Part shown: positions 1 to 7,728 of the stretch, in pieces
How the letters are laid out: every line of letters begins with the position of its first letter
How positions within the stretch are numbered: position 1 is the stretch's first letter
DNA from: Herbidospora yilanensis
GTDB taxonomy: Bacteria > Actinomycetota > Actinomycetes > Streptosporangiales > Streptosporangiaceae
Direction of reading: 5' to 3'
Length of the DNA: 64,000 nt
Assembly (NCBI RefSeq): GCF_001570565.1
Contig: NZ_BBXE01000031.1
Span: 62,001 to 126,000 of the forward strand
Notes under the pieces: generated by a model
Told to the model about the DNA's origin: nothing
Seen by the model: only the letters and a program-made list of their open reading frames with translations
Database searches by the model: none
Made by a program: the position numbers and the translations under genes

Positions 1-54
1 GCCAGTCAGTCGGGGACCAACCCGATCCCCGCCGTCACCTGCACCCCCGCGTAA
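1..54 (+). CDS. 3' end of an unidentified gene, cut by the window start
   Basis: Frame 1 is open from the first base and stops at TAA 52-54, giving a 17-residue tail that ends in a Cys-Thr-Pro-Ala sequence. A hairpin follows at 92-122, which fits a gene end. Too little is present to name the product. It could also be a chance open frame in noncoding sequence, so confidence is low. Confidence 0.35.
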   Translation, partial: ASQSGTNPIPAVTCTPA

Positions 55-91
55 AAACCCGGCCACGAGAACGCATGAGCCGCCTGTCCCC

Positions 92-122
92 GGGTCGGAG
101 GACGAGACGTCGTCTACGACCC
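92..122. terminator. Hairpin, possible terminator or leader structure
   Basis: The arms GGGTCG (92-97) and CGACCC (117-122) pair, and inside them GACGA (101-105) pairs with TCGTC (110-114). There is no T-tract. It lies between the partial gene at 1-54 and the gene starting at 204, so it may end the first transcript or form part of the leader of the second. I recognise no RNA family here. Confidence 0.4.
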
Positions 123-203
123 AGGGATCAGGCGAAATGGTCCATCTGGGGGAAAGTCCGCTGCAAGGGCCGTGACTATGCTGGCCGTGGGGGTGACACC
201 TAT

Positions 204-647
204 ATGGCTATGGCCGGGCCCACCGATCCCGACGTCGATCCGAAGACGCCGGTCGCGGTGGACAACAGTGGAATCAAGGGACGGCTCGACCGTTTCCGCG
301 CGACCCGCACGGGCGCCCTGACCCTGAAGATCGTGATCGGCACGATCGGCGGGGCCATGGTGATCGGCGGGCTCATCATGGTGCCGTTCCCGGGGCCGGG
401 CTGGCTGGTCGTGTTCGCCGGGCTGGCCCTGCTGGCGACCGAGTTCAGCTGGGCCCACCGGGTGCTGGAGTTCGCCAAGCGTTACGTCACCATCGCGACC
501 GACTGGCTGAAGCGGCAGAACTGGGCGGTGCGCATCATCGCCGGGATCCTGACGTTCGCGGTGGCCTTCGCGATCGTGTGGGGGTGCCTGAAGCTCACGC
601 TCGGCTTCGACATGGTCGAATTCGGGCTGAACTTCATCAGCCGTTGA
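204..647 (+). CDS. TIGR02611-type small membrane protein (PGPGW family)
   Basis: This is a 147-residue membrane protein of unknown function. A hydrophobic segment spans about residues 40-78 and contains the family signature PGPGW at 63-67. A second membrane segment runs from about 108 to 133. The frame is open upstream to an ATG at 75, but the extra 43 residues are Arg-rich and unlike the family, and the ATG at 204 follows a purine-rich stretch (ggggtgac), so 204 is preferred. The protein probably sits in the cytoplasmic membrane with a charged linker between two hairpins. The 3' end overlaps the convergent amidohydrolase gene by 11 bp. Confidence 0.75.
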   Translation: MAMAGPTDPDVDPKTPVAVDNSGIKGRLDRFRATRTGALTLKIVIGTIGGAMVIGGLIMVPFPGPGWLVVFAGLALLATEFSWAHRVLEFAKRYVTIATDWLKRQNWAVRIIAGILTFAVAFAIVWGCLKLTLGFDMVEFGLNFISR

Positions 648-1812
648 GCAGGCGCCGCTCCGCGAGGGCGGCCAGCACGCGTGACCCGTCGGCCATGACC
701 GAGTCGTCGAACTCGGTCTCGGGGGAGTGGTTGGTCGCACAGGTCGCCGGGTCGGCCCCCTTCGCGTGGGCACCCAGCACGAGGAACGCGCCCGGCACCT
801 CGTCGAGGACGAACGAGAAGTCCTCCGACCCGGTGGCCGGGCGCGGCATCGTCAGATAGCGGTCGGCCCCCACGATCTCCGGCACGACCTCCGCCGCGAA
901 CGCCGCCTCCGCGGCGTCGTTGACCGTCACCGGGTAGCCGATCCCGAACGTGCACTCGGCGCGCAGCCCGTGGGCCTCCGCGATGCCGGTCGCCAGCCGG
1001 ACCACCCCTTCCTTGACCTTGGCCCGGGTCTCGGCGGAGAACGCCCGGATCGTCGCCTGGAACCAGGCCTCTTCGGGGATCACGTTGTCGGCGGTGCCGG
1101 CGTGGAACTGCCCGACGGTGATCACGACCGGGTCGAACACGTCGAAGGCCCGGGTCGTGTACGTCTGCAACTGGCTCACGATCTCGCAGCCCACCTGGAC
1201 GGGATCGAGCGCCCGGTGCGGCGTGGACCCGTGGCCGCCCCGCCCGCGCACGGTCACGTCGAAGGTGTCGGCGGCGGCCAGGATCGGGCCGGGCCTGGTG
1301 ACGAACCAGCCGCTCGGCACGATGGCCGAGAACACGTGCAGGCCGTAGGCGGCGGCGACGCGGTTGCCGGCGGCGTCCAGGACCCCCTCGTCGATCATCA
1401 GCTTGGCGCCCTCGTGGCCCTCCTCGCCGGGCTGGAACATGAAGACGACGTCGCCGGCCAGGTGCTCGCGGCGTTCCGACAGCAGCCGGGCGGCGCCGAC
1501 GAGCATGGCGGTGTGCAGGTCGTGGCCGCAGGCGTGCATCGCGCCGTCGATCGCCGACCGGTAGTCGACCGGGACGCGCTCCTGGATCGGGAGGGCGTCC
1601 ATGTCGGCGCGCAGCAGCACGCTCTGGCCGCCGCTCCGGCCGCCGCGCAGCACGGCGGTGACCGAGGTGAGCCTGTCGCCGGTGGTGACCTCCAGGGGCA
1701 GGCCGTCGAGGGCGGCCAGCACCTTGTCCTGCGTCCGAGGCAGATGGAGGCCGATCTCGGGTTCCCGGTGGATGGCTCGCCGCAGTTTTTCCAGCTCGTC
1801 CTGAAAGGTCAT
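637..1812 (-). CDS. M20-family amidohydrolase (hippurate / N-acyl-amino-acid hydrolase type)
   Basis: A 391-residue cytoplasmic metallopeptidase-like enzyme that probably removes an acyl group from an N-acyl amino acid. Family features in order: LRADMDALPIQE near residue 67, the HACGHDLH metal-binding block near 92, the PGEEGHEGA block with the paired glutamates near 127, the dimerisation-domain motif GRGGHGSTPH near 190, and SEDFSF near 335. The length matches the hippurate hydrolase / IAA-amino-acid hydrolase group (about 390 residues). The start at 1812 has GATGAGGC just upstream. The substrate cannot be told from sequence. The gene stands alone, divergent from the small secreted or membrane protein at 1928. 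Confidence 0.85.
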   Translation of the reverse strand: MTFQDELEKLRRAIHREPEIGLHLPRTQDKVLAALDGLPLEVTTGDRLTSVTAVLRGGRSGGQSVLLRADMDALPIQERVPVDYRSAIDGAMHACGHDLHTAMLVGAARLLSERREHLAGDVVFMFQPGEEGHEGAKLMIDEGVLDAAGNRVAAAYGLHVFSAIVPSGWFVTRPGPILAAADTFDVTVRGRGGHGSTPHRALDPVQVGCEIVSQLQTYTTRAFDVFDPVVITVGQFHAGTADNVIPEEAWFQATIRAFSAETRAKVKEGVVRLATGIAEAHGLRAECTFGIGYPVTVNDAAEAAFAAEVVPEIVGADRYLTMPRPATGSEDFSFVLDEVPGAFLVLGAHAKGADPATCATNHSPETEFDDSVMADGSRVLAALAERRLLNG

Positions 1813-1894
1813 GCCTCATCCTCGACCGGGTCGCGGATCGTCTTCAACGCGGCGCGCCTTTTCGCCCGCGATCCGTCACCGGCTGCGATTCTGA

Positions 1895-1911
1895 AGTGAC
1901 GTCCTGTCACT
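1895..1911. promoter_or_regulatory. Inverted repeat in divergent intergenic region
   Basis: AGTGAC (1895-1900) and GTCACT (1906-1911) form a perfect 6-bp inverted repeat with a 5-bp spacer. It sits between the divergent starts at 1812 and 1928. It could be an operator or a short leader hairpin; no neighbouring regulator points to either. Confidence 0.35.
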
Positions 1912-1927
1912 GTCGCCGGGAGGAATC

Positions 1928-2446
1928 ATGCTCGTTCCGCTCGCCCTCACCGCATTGCTCTCCGGCGGGGTCTCCATCACCATCGAGAACGGCGTGACCG
2001 AGCTCTCGGGCCGGGTGGAATACGCGGTCCAGGTGGTCAACCGGGAGCCCCGGCCGGTCCAGGCCGACGTGCGGATCGCGTTCCCGCCGGGCCTGACCCA
2101 CCTGCGGGCCGAGGGTGCGACCCTGTCGGCGAACTACGCCGGCTGGGAGGCGCTGCTGCCGACCGGGACCAGCACGTTCCGGCTGAGCGGCCGGGCCGAG
2201 GGCGGCCGGCCGTCCGACGCCGTCGCCGCGACGGCGTGCGTCTACCTGGAGAACCCGACCCGGCCCGAGGTGTGCGCCAGCGACATCGACATGATCGGGG
2301 TCAGGGGCGACTGGAGCCTGCTCGGCGTGGTGGCGCTGCTGATGGCGCTGACCGGGGCCGGTGGCGCGGCCTACCTGCTGATGCGGACGCGGCGTACCGT
2401 CACGGAACTGGCCGCGCCGTCCGACCGGGAGCCGGAGCGGGTCTGA
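1928..2446 (+). CDS. Exported protein with C-terminal membrane anchor, unknown function
   Basis: This 172-residue protein is not recognised. It starts with a short hydrophobic export signal (about residues 1-14), followed by a predicted beta-rich extracytoplasmic domain containing two cysteines (near 105 and 116) that could form a disulfide. A strong transmembrane helix lies at about 130-152, followed by a basic, cytoplasmic RTRR stretch. This is the layout of a surface domain tethered by its C-terminus. The start has GGGAGGA ending five bases upstream. Its 3' end overlaps the 3' end of kce on the other strand by 47 bp. Confidence 0.7.
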   Translation: MLVPLALTALLSGGVSITIENGVTELSGRVEYAVQVVNREPRPVQADVRIAFPPGLTHLRAEGATLSANYAGWEALLPTGTSTFRLSGRAEGGRPSDAVAATACVYLENPTRPEVCASDIDMIGVRGDWSLLGVVALLMALTGAGGAAYLLMRTRRTVTELAAPSDREPERV

Positions 2447-3254
2447 TCCCCAGGAAGGCGCGCGCCTCGGTCGTGGTCATCGGGGGCCGCTGGGCCAGCC
2501 GGGCCGCCTCGGCCGCGCGGGCGACGAGTTCCTCGTTGCCGCGCACCGGGCGGCCCTTGGCGTAGGTGAGGGTGTCCTCCATGCCGACCCGCAGGTGGCC
2601 GCCGCCGGCGAGGGCGGCGAACATGACGGGGAGCGAGGCGCGGCCGATCCCGGTCGCCGACCAGGTGGCCTCCGCCGGGAGCCGGCCGACCGCCGCGGCG
2701 ACCGTGCGCAGGTCGCCGGCGAACCCGCCGGGCACGCCCATGACCAGGTCGCAGTGCACCCGCCCGCCGGCGGGCGGGCCGTGGCGGTCGAGCAGCCGGT
2801 TCATGGTGGCGACGTGGCCGAGGTCGAACAGCTCGAACTCCGGCACGATGCCCCGGGCCTGGGTCTCCTGGTAGAGCTCGGCCACGAACCCCCACGGGTT
2901 CATGAAGACGTCGTCGCCGAAGTTCACGGTGCCGCAGGTGAGGGAGCAGGCGTCGGGGGCGGCGTCCAGCACCTTGAGCCGGTCGGTGTACGGGTCGTGC
3001 ACCGACCCGCCGGTGGAGAGCTGGACGACCAGGTCGGTCTCCCGCAGCGCGGCGACCGTCTCCCTGAGCAGCCCGAGGTCGAGCGTGGGTCGCGCCGCGG
3101 CGTCCCGGATGTGGACGTGGACCACCGCCGCCCCCGCCGCCTCGCAGGCCCTGGCCGTGGCGACCAGTTCGCCGAGGGTCACCGGCAGGGCGGGCACGTC
3201 GGCCTTGGCCGATTCGGCGCCGGTCGGGGCGACGGTGATGAGGGTGCTGGACAT
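2400..3254 (-). CDS. kce: 3-keto-5-aminohexanoate cleavage enzyme (BKACE/DUF849 family)
   Basis: A 284-residue TIM-barrel enzyme of the beta-keto acid cleavage family. Kce condenses 5-amino-3-oxohexanoate with acetyl-CoA to give 3-aminobutyryl-CoA and acetoacetate. The zinc site of the family is visible: HVHIRD gives His46 and His48, and Glu226 (in GMED) is the likely third ligand. The typical NFGDDVFMNP block lies at 111-120. BKACE enzymes accept many substrates; the assignment to Kce rests on kdd, kamD, kamE and kal being divergently encoded next door. An in-frame ATG 12 codons upstream is less likely because the family begins near residue 1 here. A 12-bp palindrome overlaps the start codon. 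Confidence 0.88.
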   Translation of the reverse strand: MSSTLITVAPTGAESAKADVPALPVTLGELVATARACEAAGAAVVHVHIRDAAARPTLDLGLLRETVAALRETDLVVQLSTGGSVHDPYTDRLKVLDAAPDACSLTCGTVNFGDDVFMNPWGFVAELYQETQARGIVPEFELFDLGHVATMNRLLDRHGPPAGGRVHCDLVMGVPGGFAGDLRTVAAAVGRLPAEATWSATGIGRASLPVMFAALAGGGHLRVGMEDTLTYAKGRPVRGNEELVARAAEAARLAQRPPMTTTEARAFLGIRPAPAPGRTARPVP

Positions 3255-3264
3255 ATCCGGATAT
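3253..3264. promoter_or_regulatory. Palindrome over the kce start codon
   Basis: ATATCCGGATAT is a perfect 12-bp palindrome covering the kce start codon (3252-3254 on the minus strand). It is one of three inverted repeats in the kce-kdd intergenic region and is a candidate operator. Confidence 0.4.
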
Positions 3265-3270
3265 TGCCCC

Positions 3271-3291
3271 CTTGTTCCGGGGCGGGACAAG
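3271..3291. promoter_or_regulatory. Imperfect inverted repeat between kce and kdd
   Basis: CTTGTTCC and GGGACAAG are 8-bp arms with one mismatch around a 5-bp GC-rich spacer. The position midway between the two divergent starts suits control of both transcripts. Confidence 0.4.
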
Positions 3292-3298
3292 ATGCTTT

Positions 3299-3316
3299 CC
3301 TGAGTCGAGACTCAGG
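3299..3316. promoter_or_regulatory. Inverted repeat upstream of kdd
   Basis: CCTGAGT-CGAG-ACTCAGG has perfect 7-bp arms and ends just upstream of the kdd ribosome-binding region. It could be an operator, or a leader hairpin affecting kdd translation. Confidence 0.4.
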
Positions 3317-3333
3317 GAAGGGTGGTGGGACCA

Positions 3334-4368
3334 TTGCCGACGGCCTCTCCGATCGGGCTGCACCGGGTGTTGTCGCCACCGGGCGCGCTCCCTCAGGCGG
3401 CCCTGCGGCTCGACGCCTCGCCGGGCCTGTGGCCGGGGGAGACCCGGCTCCGGGTCGAACGGCTGAACCTCGACGCGGCGTCGTACCGCCAACTGCACGG
3501 GAAACACCACGGCGACGGCGCGGCGGTGCGCGGCGAGGTGCTGGAGATCATCCGTACCCGCGGCAAGATGCACAACCCGGTCACCGGGTCGGGCGGCATG
3601 CTGGTCGGCGTGGTCGAGGAGGGCCCGGCCTTCCCGGCCGGGACGCGGGTGGCCACGCTCGTCTCCCTCACCCTGACCCCGCTGGTGCTCACCTCGACGA
3701 CCTGGGACGGCCTGTCGGAGCAGATCCCGTGCGACGGGCACGCGATCCTCTTCGAACGGTCGGTCGCGGCGCAACTGCCCGGCGACCTGCCGGTCCCGCT
3801 GGCGCTGGCGGTCATGGACGTCTGCGGCGCCCCCGCGCTGACCGAGCGCGTTGTCCAGAAATATCGGGCAGGGCGCGCTGCCGAGCCTGCCCAGGCAGAA
3901 CGTGTTGTCCGGAACCATCACGATCCGGTGGTGGCGGTCCTGGGTGCGGCGGGGAAGAGCGGGTCGCTCTCGCTGGCCGCCGCCCGCCGGGCCGGGGGCC
4001 GGACCATCGGGGTGGTGGTGAACGAGCGGGAGGCCGCGACGGTCAAGGGGCTCGCCGACGAGGTGCTGGTCGCCGACGCCCGGGACGCCGTGGCGCTGTC
4101 GGACCTGAGGGCCGACGTCACCATCGTCTGCGTGGACGTGCCCGGTTGCGAGCACGCCGCCATCCTCGCCACCCGCGACGGCGGGACCGTGGTCTTCTTC
4201 TCGATGGCGACCTCCTTCTCCGCCGCCGCGCTCGGCGCGGAGGGGCTCGGCGCCGACGTCACGATGCTGATCGGCAACGGCTACGCCCCCGGTCACGCGG
4301 AACTGGCGCTGAGGCTCCTGCGCGAGGAACCGGGTGTGCGGGCCGCGTTCGAGGAGCGGCTGCGATGA
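3334..4368 (+). CDS. kdd: L-erythro-3,5-diaminohexanoate dehydrogenase
   Basis: A 344-residue NAD-dependent oxidoreductase that converts 3,5-diaminohexanoate to 5-amino-3-oxohexanoate and ammonia. The N-terminal GLHRV...GALPQ block is typical of Kdd. A Rossmann dinucleotide motif, VLGAAGKSG, lies near residue 210, with a second strand pattern (TIGVVVNERE) about 25 residues later. The TTG at 3334, preceded by GGGAAGGGTGG, is chosen; GTG codons at 3322 and 3325 are alternatives. Odd feature: just before the Rossmann motif an in-frame ERVV-x14-ERVV repeat looks like an 18-codon insertion. Translation couples to kamD by an ATGA overlap. Confidence 0.88.
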   Translation: MPTASPIGLHRVLSPPGALPQAALRLDASPGLWPGETRLRVERLNLDAASYRQLHGKHHGDGAAVRGEVLEIIRTRGKMHNPVTGSGGMLVGVVEEGPAFPAGTRVATLVSLTLTPLVLTSTTWDGLSEQIPCDGHAILFERSVAAQLPGDLPVPLALAVMDVCGAPALTERVVQKYRAGRAAEPAQAERVVRNHHDPVVAVLGAAGKSGSLSLAAARRAGGRTIGVVVNEREAATVKGLADEVLVADARDAVALSDLRADVTIVCVDVPGCEHAAILATRDGGTVVFFSMATSFSAAALGAEGLGADVTMLIGNGYAPGHAELALRLLREEPGVRAAFEERLR

Positions 4369-5864
4369 AGCTCGGCCTCGACCCCGCCGTGGTGCGCAGG
4401 GCCCGCGACCTGGCCGCCCGCGCCGCCGAGCCGGTCATCGAGATGGCCAGGACCCACACGACGGTCTCGGTCGAACGGGCCGTGCTCCGGCTGGCGGGCG
4501 TCACCGGCGCCGACGCCGACGGGATCCCGTGGGTCAACCGGATCGTGGACGCCGTACGCGACCAGGTGGGGCTGGAACACGGTGTCGCGCTGCCGTTCTT
4601 CGCGGCCGGGAACTGGCGCTCCATGAGATTCGGCCTGCCGACGGGGGCCGAGCGGGACCGGGCCCTGGCGCGGGCCCGCGAGGCGGTCGGCGCGGGCGTA
4701 GCCCGGATCGACCGCAACCGCGCCGACCGCGACCGGCTGCTCGCCCGGCACGGCGACCCGGACAAACCCTGGATCTACCTCATCGTCGCGACCGGCGACA
4801 TCCACGAGGACATCCCGCAGGCCCAGGCCGCCGCCCGCGAGGGCGCCGACGTCATCGCGGTCATCCGCTCGACCGGGCAGTCGCTGCTCGACTACGTGCC
4901 CGAGGGCGCGACCCGCCAGGGGTACGCCGGGACGTACGCCACCCAGGAGAACTTCCGCCTCATGCGGGCCGCCCTCGACGAGGTGTCGGCGGAACTGGGC
5001 CGCTACGTGAGGCTGACGAACTACGCCAGCGGCCTGTGCATGCCCGAGATCGCCACGCTGGCCGGGCTCGAACGGCTCGACATGATGCTGAACGACTGCA
5101 TGTACGGCATCATCTTCCGCGACATCAACCCCCGCCGCACCTTCGTCGACCAGCGCTTCTCCCGCCAGATCCACGCCCGCGCGGGGATCGTCATCAACAC
5201 CGGCGAGGACAACTACCTGACCACGGCCGACGCGATCGACGCCGCGCACACCGTCGTCGCCTCGCAACTGCTGAACGAGCGCTTCGGCCACGAGGCCGGC
5301 CTCGCCGACGGGCAGCTCGGCCTCGGCCACGCGTTCGAGATCAACCCCCAGATCCCCGACTCGTTCCGCCTGGAGTTGGCGCACGCGCAGCTCGTGCGGG
5401 AGCTCTTCCCGGACGCGCCGCTCAAGTACATGCCGCCGACCAAGCACATGACCGGCAACATCTTCGCCGGCTACCTGCTCGACGCGTTCTTCAACCTGGC
5501 CGGGGTGATGACCGGCCAGTCGATCATCCTGATCGGCATGATGACCGAGGGCATCCACACCCCCTGGCTCTCCGACCGCGACCTCGCGCTGGAGAACGTC
5601 CGGTACGTCCGCCGGGCGGCCGGGGACCTGTCGGAGGACTTCACCCCCGGCCCCTTCATCCGCGAGCGCGCCGCGCGGGTGTTGTCGGAGACCGTCGACC
5701 TGCTGCACCGGGTCGCCGACGACGGCCTGCTCGACGCCATCGCCGACGGCGTCTTCGGGGTGACCAGACGGCCCGCCGACGGCGGCAGGGGCCTCGACGG
5801 CGTCGTGGAGAAGGCCGGCGACTACGTGAACCCCGCGACCGAGATCCTGGAGGCGGCCCCATGA
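4365..5864 (+). CDS. kamD: Lysine 5,6-aminomutase alpha subunit
   Basis: The 499-residue large subunit of the adenosylcobalamin- and PLP-dependent mutase that moves the terminal amino group of beta-lysine (or D-lysine) from C6 to C5. The sequence is full length for the family (about 500-520 residues) and carries conserved-looking stretches such as NWRSMRFGLP near 85, TGDIHEDIPQAQAAAREGADVIAVIRSTGQSLLDY from about 144, and YMPPTKHMTGN near 355. It forms a complex with KamE, which holds the B12-binding domain. The gene starts in an ATGA overlap with kdd and ends in an ATGA overlap with kamE, implying strict stoichiometric expression. Confidence 0.93.
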   Translation: MKLGLDPAVVRRARDLAARAAEPVIEMARTHTTVSVERAVLRLAGVTGADADGIPWVNRIVDAVRDQVGLEHGVALPFFAAGNWRSMRFGLPTGAERDRALARAREAVGAGVARIDRNRADRDRLLARHGDPDKPWIYLIVATGDIHEDIPQAQAAAREGADVIAVIRSTGQSLLDYVPEGATRQGYAGTYATQENFRLMRAALDEVSAELGRYVRLTNYASGLCMPEIATLAGLERLDMMLNDCMYGIIFRDINPRRTFVDQRFSRQIHARAGIVINTGEDNYLTTADAIDAAHTVVASQLLNERFGHEAGLADGQLGLGHAFEINPQIPDSFRLELAHAQLVRELFPDAPLKYMPPTKHMTGNIFAGYLLDAFFNLAGVMTGQSIILIGMMTEGIHTPWLSDRDLALENVRYVRRAAGDLSEDFTPGPFIRERAARVLSETVDLLHRVADDGLLDAIADGVFGVTRRPADGGRGLDGVVEKAGDYVNPATEILEAAP

Positions 5865-6625
5865 CCGTCGAGACGATGAAACAGATCATCCGCCCGTACG
5901 GCGACACGACGGGCGACGCGATGATCCAGGTCAGCTTCACCCTGCCGGTGCCGCACGGCCCCCGGGCCGAGCTGGCCGCGCTGCGGCTGGCCGGGAAGAT
6001 GGGCCTCGACCCGGCGAGCGTGGTGCACAGCAAGGCGATGGGCCCCGACTTCACCTTCTTCATCGTGTACGGGAAGGCGACCCACCTGATCGACTACGCG
6101 GGCATCGAGGTCCCCGAGGGCCGGGAGTTCGAGCTGCTGACCCCGGCCCAGGTCAACGGTGCGATCAAGGCCCGTCTCGGCCGGCGGCTGGTCGTGGTCG
6201 GCGCCTGCATCGGCACCGACGCCCACACGGTCGGCATCGACGCGATCCTCAACGTGAAGGGGTTCGCGGGGGAGAAGGGCCTGGAGTACTACCGGGAGAT
6301 CGAGGTCCACAACCTGGGCGCGCAGGTGGCCGTCGGCGACCTCGTGGCGCGGGCGAAGGCCGTGAACGCCGACGCGGTGCTGGTCTCCCAGGTGGTGACC
6401 CAGAAGAGCGCCCACATCCACAACACCAAGCAGATGGCCGCCGCCTTCACCGAGGCCTACCCGACCTCCCTGACGGGCGGCCTCGGCCGCCCCCTGCTGA
6501 TCGTGGGCGGCCCCCGCTTCGACACGGTGACCCCGTCGGACCTGGGCGTCGACCGCATCTTCGGCAGGGGCACCACACCGGGCGAGGTGGCGAGCTACCT
6601 CGTCCACGCGCTGGTGCGCGAATGA
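5861..6625 (+). CDS. kamE: Lysine 5,6-aminomutase beta subunit
   Basis: The 254-residue small subunit carrying the cobalamin domain. The base-off B12 motif DxHxxG is DAHTVG at 120-125, with His122 as the predicted cobalt ligand. Lys133 lies 11 residues later, the same spacing as between the cobalt-ligand His133 and the PLP-binding Lys144 of the Clostridium sticklandii enzyme, so it is the likely PLP Schiff-base lysine. Both cofactor residues are therefore intact and an active enzyme is expected. Overlaps of 4 bp join it to kamD and kal. Dependence on B12 links it to the riboswitch-controlled transporter at 23.8-26.7 kb. Confidence 0.93.
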   Translation: MTVETMKQIIRPYGDTTGDAMIQVSFTLPVPHGPRAELAALRLAGKMGLDPASVVHSKAMGPDFTFFIVYGKATHLIDYAGIEVPEGREFELLTPAQVNGAIKARLGRRLVVVGACIGTDAHTVGIDAILNVKGFAGEKGLEYYREIEVHNLGAQVAVGDLVARAKAVNADAVLVSQVVTQKSAHIHNTKQMAAAFTEAYPTSLTGGLGRPLLIVGGPRFDTVTPSDLGVDRIFGRGTTPGEVASYLVHALVRE

Positions 6626-7011
6626 AGGTCACCCACCGGCGTTACGTGCCGGCCTCCCACGCCCACTACGGCGGCTCGCTGGTCGACGGCGCCTACGTGC
6701 TGGGCCTGTTCGGCGACGTCGCGACCGAGGTCTGCATCCGGATGGACGGCGACGAGGGGCTGTTCGCCTCCTACCAGGAGGTGCGGTTCCGGGCCCCGGT
6801 CGTCGCGGGCGACGTGATCGAGGTGACGGCGGAGGTGACCCGGGTGGGCAACCGCAGCAGGACGCTGGCCTTCGAGGCGCGGGTGGTCTGCCGCGCCCGG
6901 CCGGACCTGTCGCCGTCGGCGAGCGAGGTGCTCGACCCGCCCCTCGTGGTCACCACGGCGACCGGCACGGTCGTGGTGCCGGCCGGACAGGACCGTGACG
7001 GGGGAACCTAG
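6622..7011 (+). CDS. kal: 3-aminobutyryl-CoA ammonia-lyase (hotdog fold)
   Basis: A 129-residue single-domain hotdog protein. Kal removes ammonia from 3-aminobutyryl-CoA to give crotonyl-CoA, the last specific step of the pathway. The sequence begins with a Kal-like RRYVPASHAHYGGSLVDGAYVLGLFGDVAT region and ends in the usual beta-strand ACP/CoA-binding sheet. The length is normal for the family. Hotdog proteins are similar to one another, so the assignment leans on its place as last gene of kdd-kamD-kamE-kal. It starts in an ATGA overlap with kamE. Its stop codon overlaps the stop of the convergent SHOCT gene by 4 bp. Confidence 0.88.
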   Translation: MKVTHRRYVPASHAHYGGSLVDGAYVLGLFGDVATEVCIRMDGDEGLFASYQEVRFRAPVVAGDVIEVTAEVTRVGNRSRTLAFEARVVCRARPDLSPSASEVLDPPLVVTTATGTVVVPAGQDRDGGT

Positions 7012-7613
7012 CGGCCGTCCATGACATCGGACTTCAGCCGGTCGAACTCCTCGCCGGAGATGGCGCCCGACTGCCGCAGCAGGTCGAGTTGGGTGAGCCG
7101 CTGGATGACCGCGTCGGCGCCCGTCGCCAGGGGCGGCACCGGGCCGACGCGCATGCGGTGGGCCAGCGACCTGAGGTCGTCGAGGACGAGCGGCCTCCCC
7201 GGGCGGTCGGGGTTGTAGGCGACGGTCAGGCGGGTGCCCGGCGGGACCGGCCACATGGTCGACTGCCGCAGCTCCATGCCGGGCACGTCGGGCACGTGCC
7301 CGATCAGCCGGTACATGAGCTGGTTGTTGACCCGCACCCCGGTCGGGACCACGTCGGTCACGACGGCCTCGGCGCGCAGGCCGGTCTCGCGCAGCGCGCG
7401 TTCGCGGGCGTCGGTGCGGCGCCACGCCGCGATCGTCAGAGCCAGCGCCACGACCACGGCGAGCGAGACCGTGCCGAAGACGACGGACATGGTCAGGTTG
7501 GCCCGGGCTCCGCCGTTCGTCCACAGGACGTACATGAAGACCGCCAGCGGCAGGCTCCAGATCAGCTGGAGGCCGACCGACAGACCGATCCAGACGCGTG
7601 CACCTTTGGGCAT
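7008..7613 (-). CDS. Membrane protein with C-terminal SHOCT domain
   Basis: A 201-residue protein with two N-terminal transmembrane helices (about residues 8-30 and 42-62). A soluble region resembling the DUF3592 fold follows, with GLRAEAVVTDVVPTGVRVNN at about 79-98 and the nucleic-acid-binding-like strand pattern PPGTRLTVAYNPDRPGRP. The C-terminal short SHOCT domain (about 170-201) contains LDLLRQSGAISGEEFDRLK. SHOCT domains are oligomerisation modules often found at the ends of membrane proteins. The function is unknown. The start ATG at 7613 has GAGG some distance upstream; upstream in-frame sequence is not protein-like. Confidence 0.8.
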   Translation of the reverse strand: MPKGARVWIGLSVGLQLIWSLPLAVFMYVLWTNGGARANLTMSVVFGTVSLAVVVALALTIAAWRRTDARERALRETGLRAEAVVTDVVPTGVRVNNQLMYRLIGHVPDVPGMELRQSTMWPVPPGTRLTVAYNPDRPGRPLVLDDLRSLAHRMRVGPVPPLATGADAVIQRLTQLDLLRQSGAISGEEFDRLKSDVMDGR

Positions 7614-7699
7614 GAGCCGCACATTACCTCGGCAAGCATCGGTATCTACAAGAACTGTGGCGTCGGCTTGTGCGCGGGGTCCAGCCTTTCCGCATAAAG

Positions 7700-7728
7700 C
7701 TACGGTAGCGTAGGTTACGAAAACGTAA
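7700..7728. promoter_or_regulatory. Two tandem 14-bp operator-like palindromes before the desaturase gene
   Basis: CTACG-GTAG-CGTAG (7700-7713) and TTACG-AAAA-CGTAA (7715-7728) share the pattern YTACG-N4-CGTAR and are offset by 15 bp, so they lie about 1.5 helical turns apart. They end 17 bp before the desaturase start. The form is that of a TetR-type operator; the regulator is not next door. Confidence 0.6.

Noticed and set aside
120-203. A GGGGGAAAGTCCG segment reminiscent of RNase P RNA
   Set aside because: No other conserved RNase P elements surround it and the space before the gene at 204 is far too short.
2371-4296. A 641-codon open frame on the minus strand spanning kce and kdd
   Set aside because: It is a high-GC shadow; both strands are explained by kce and kdd in other frames.
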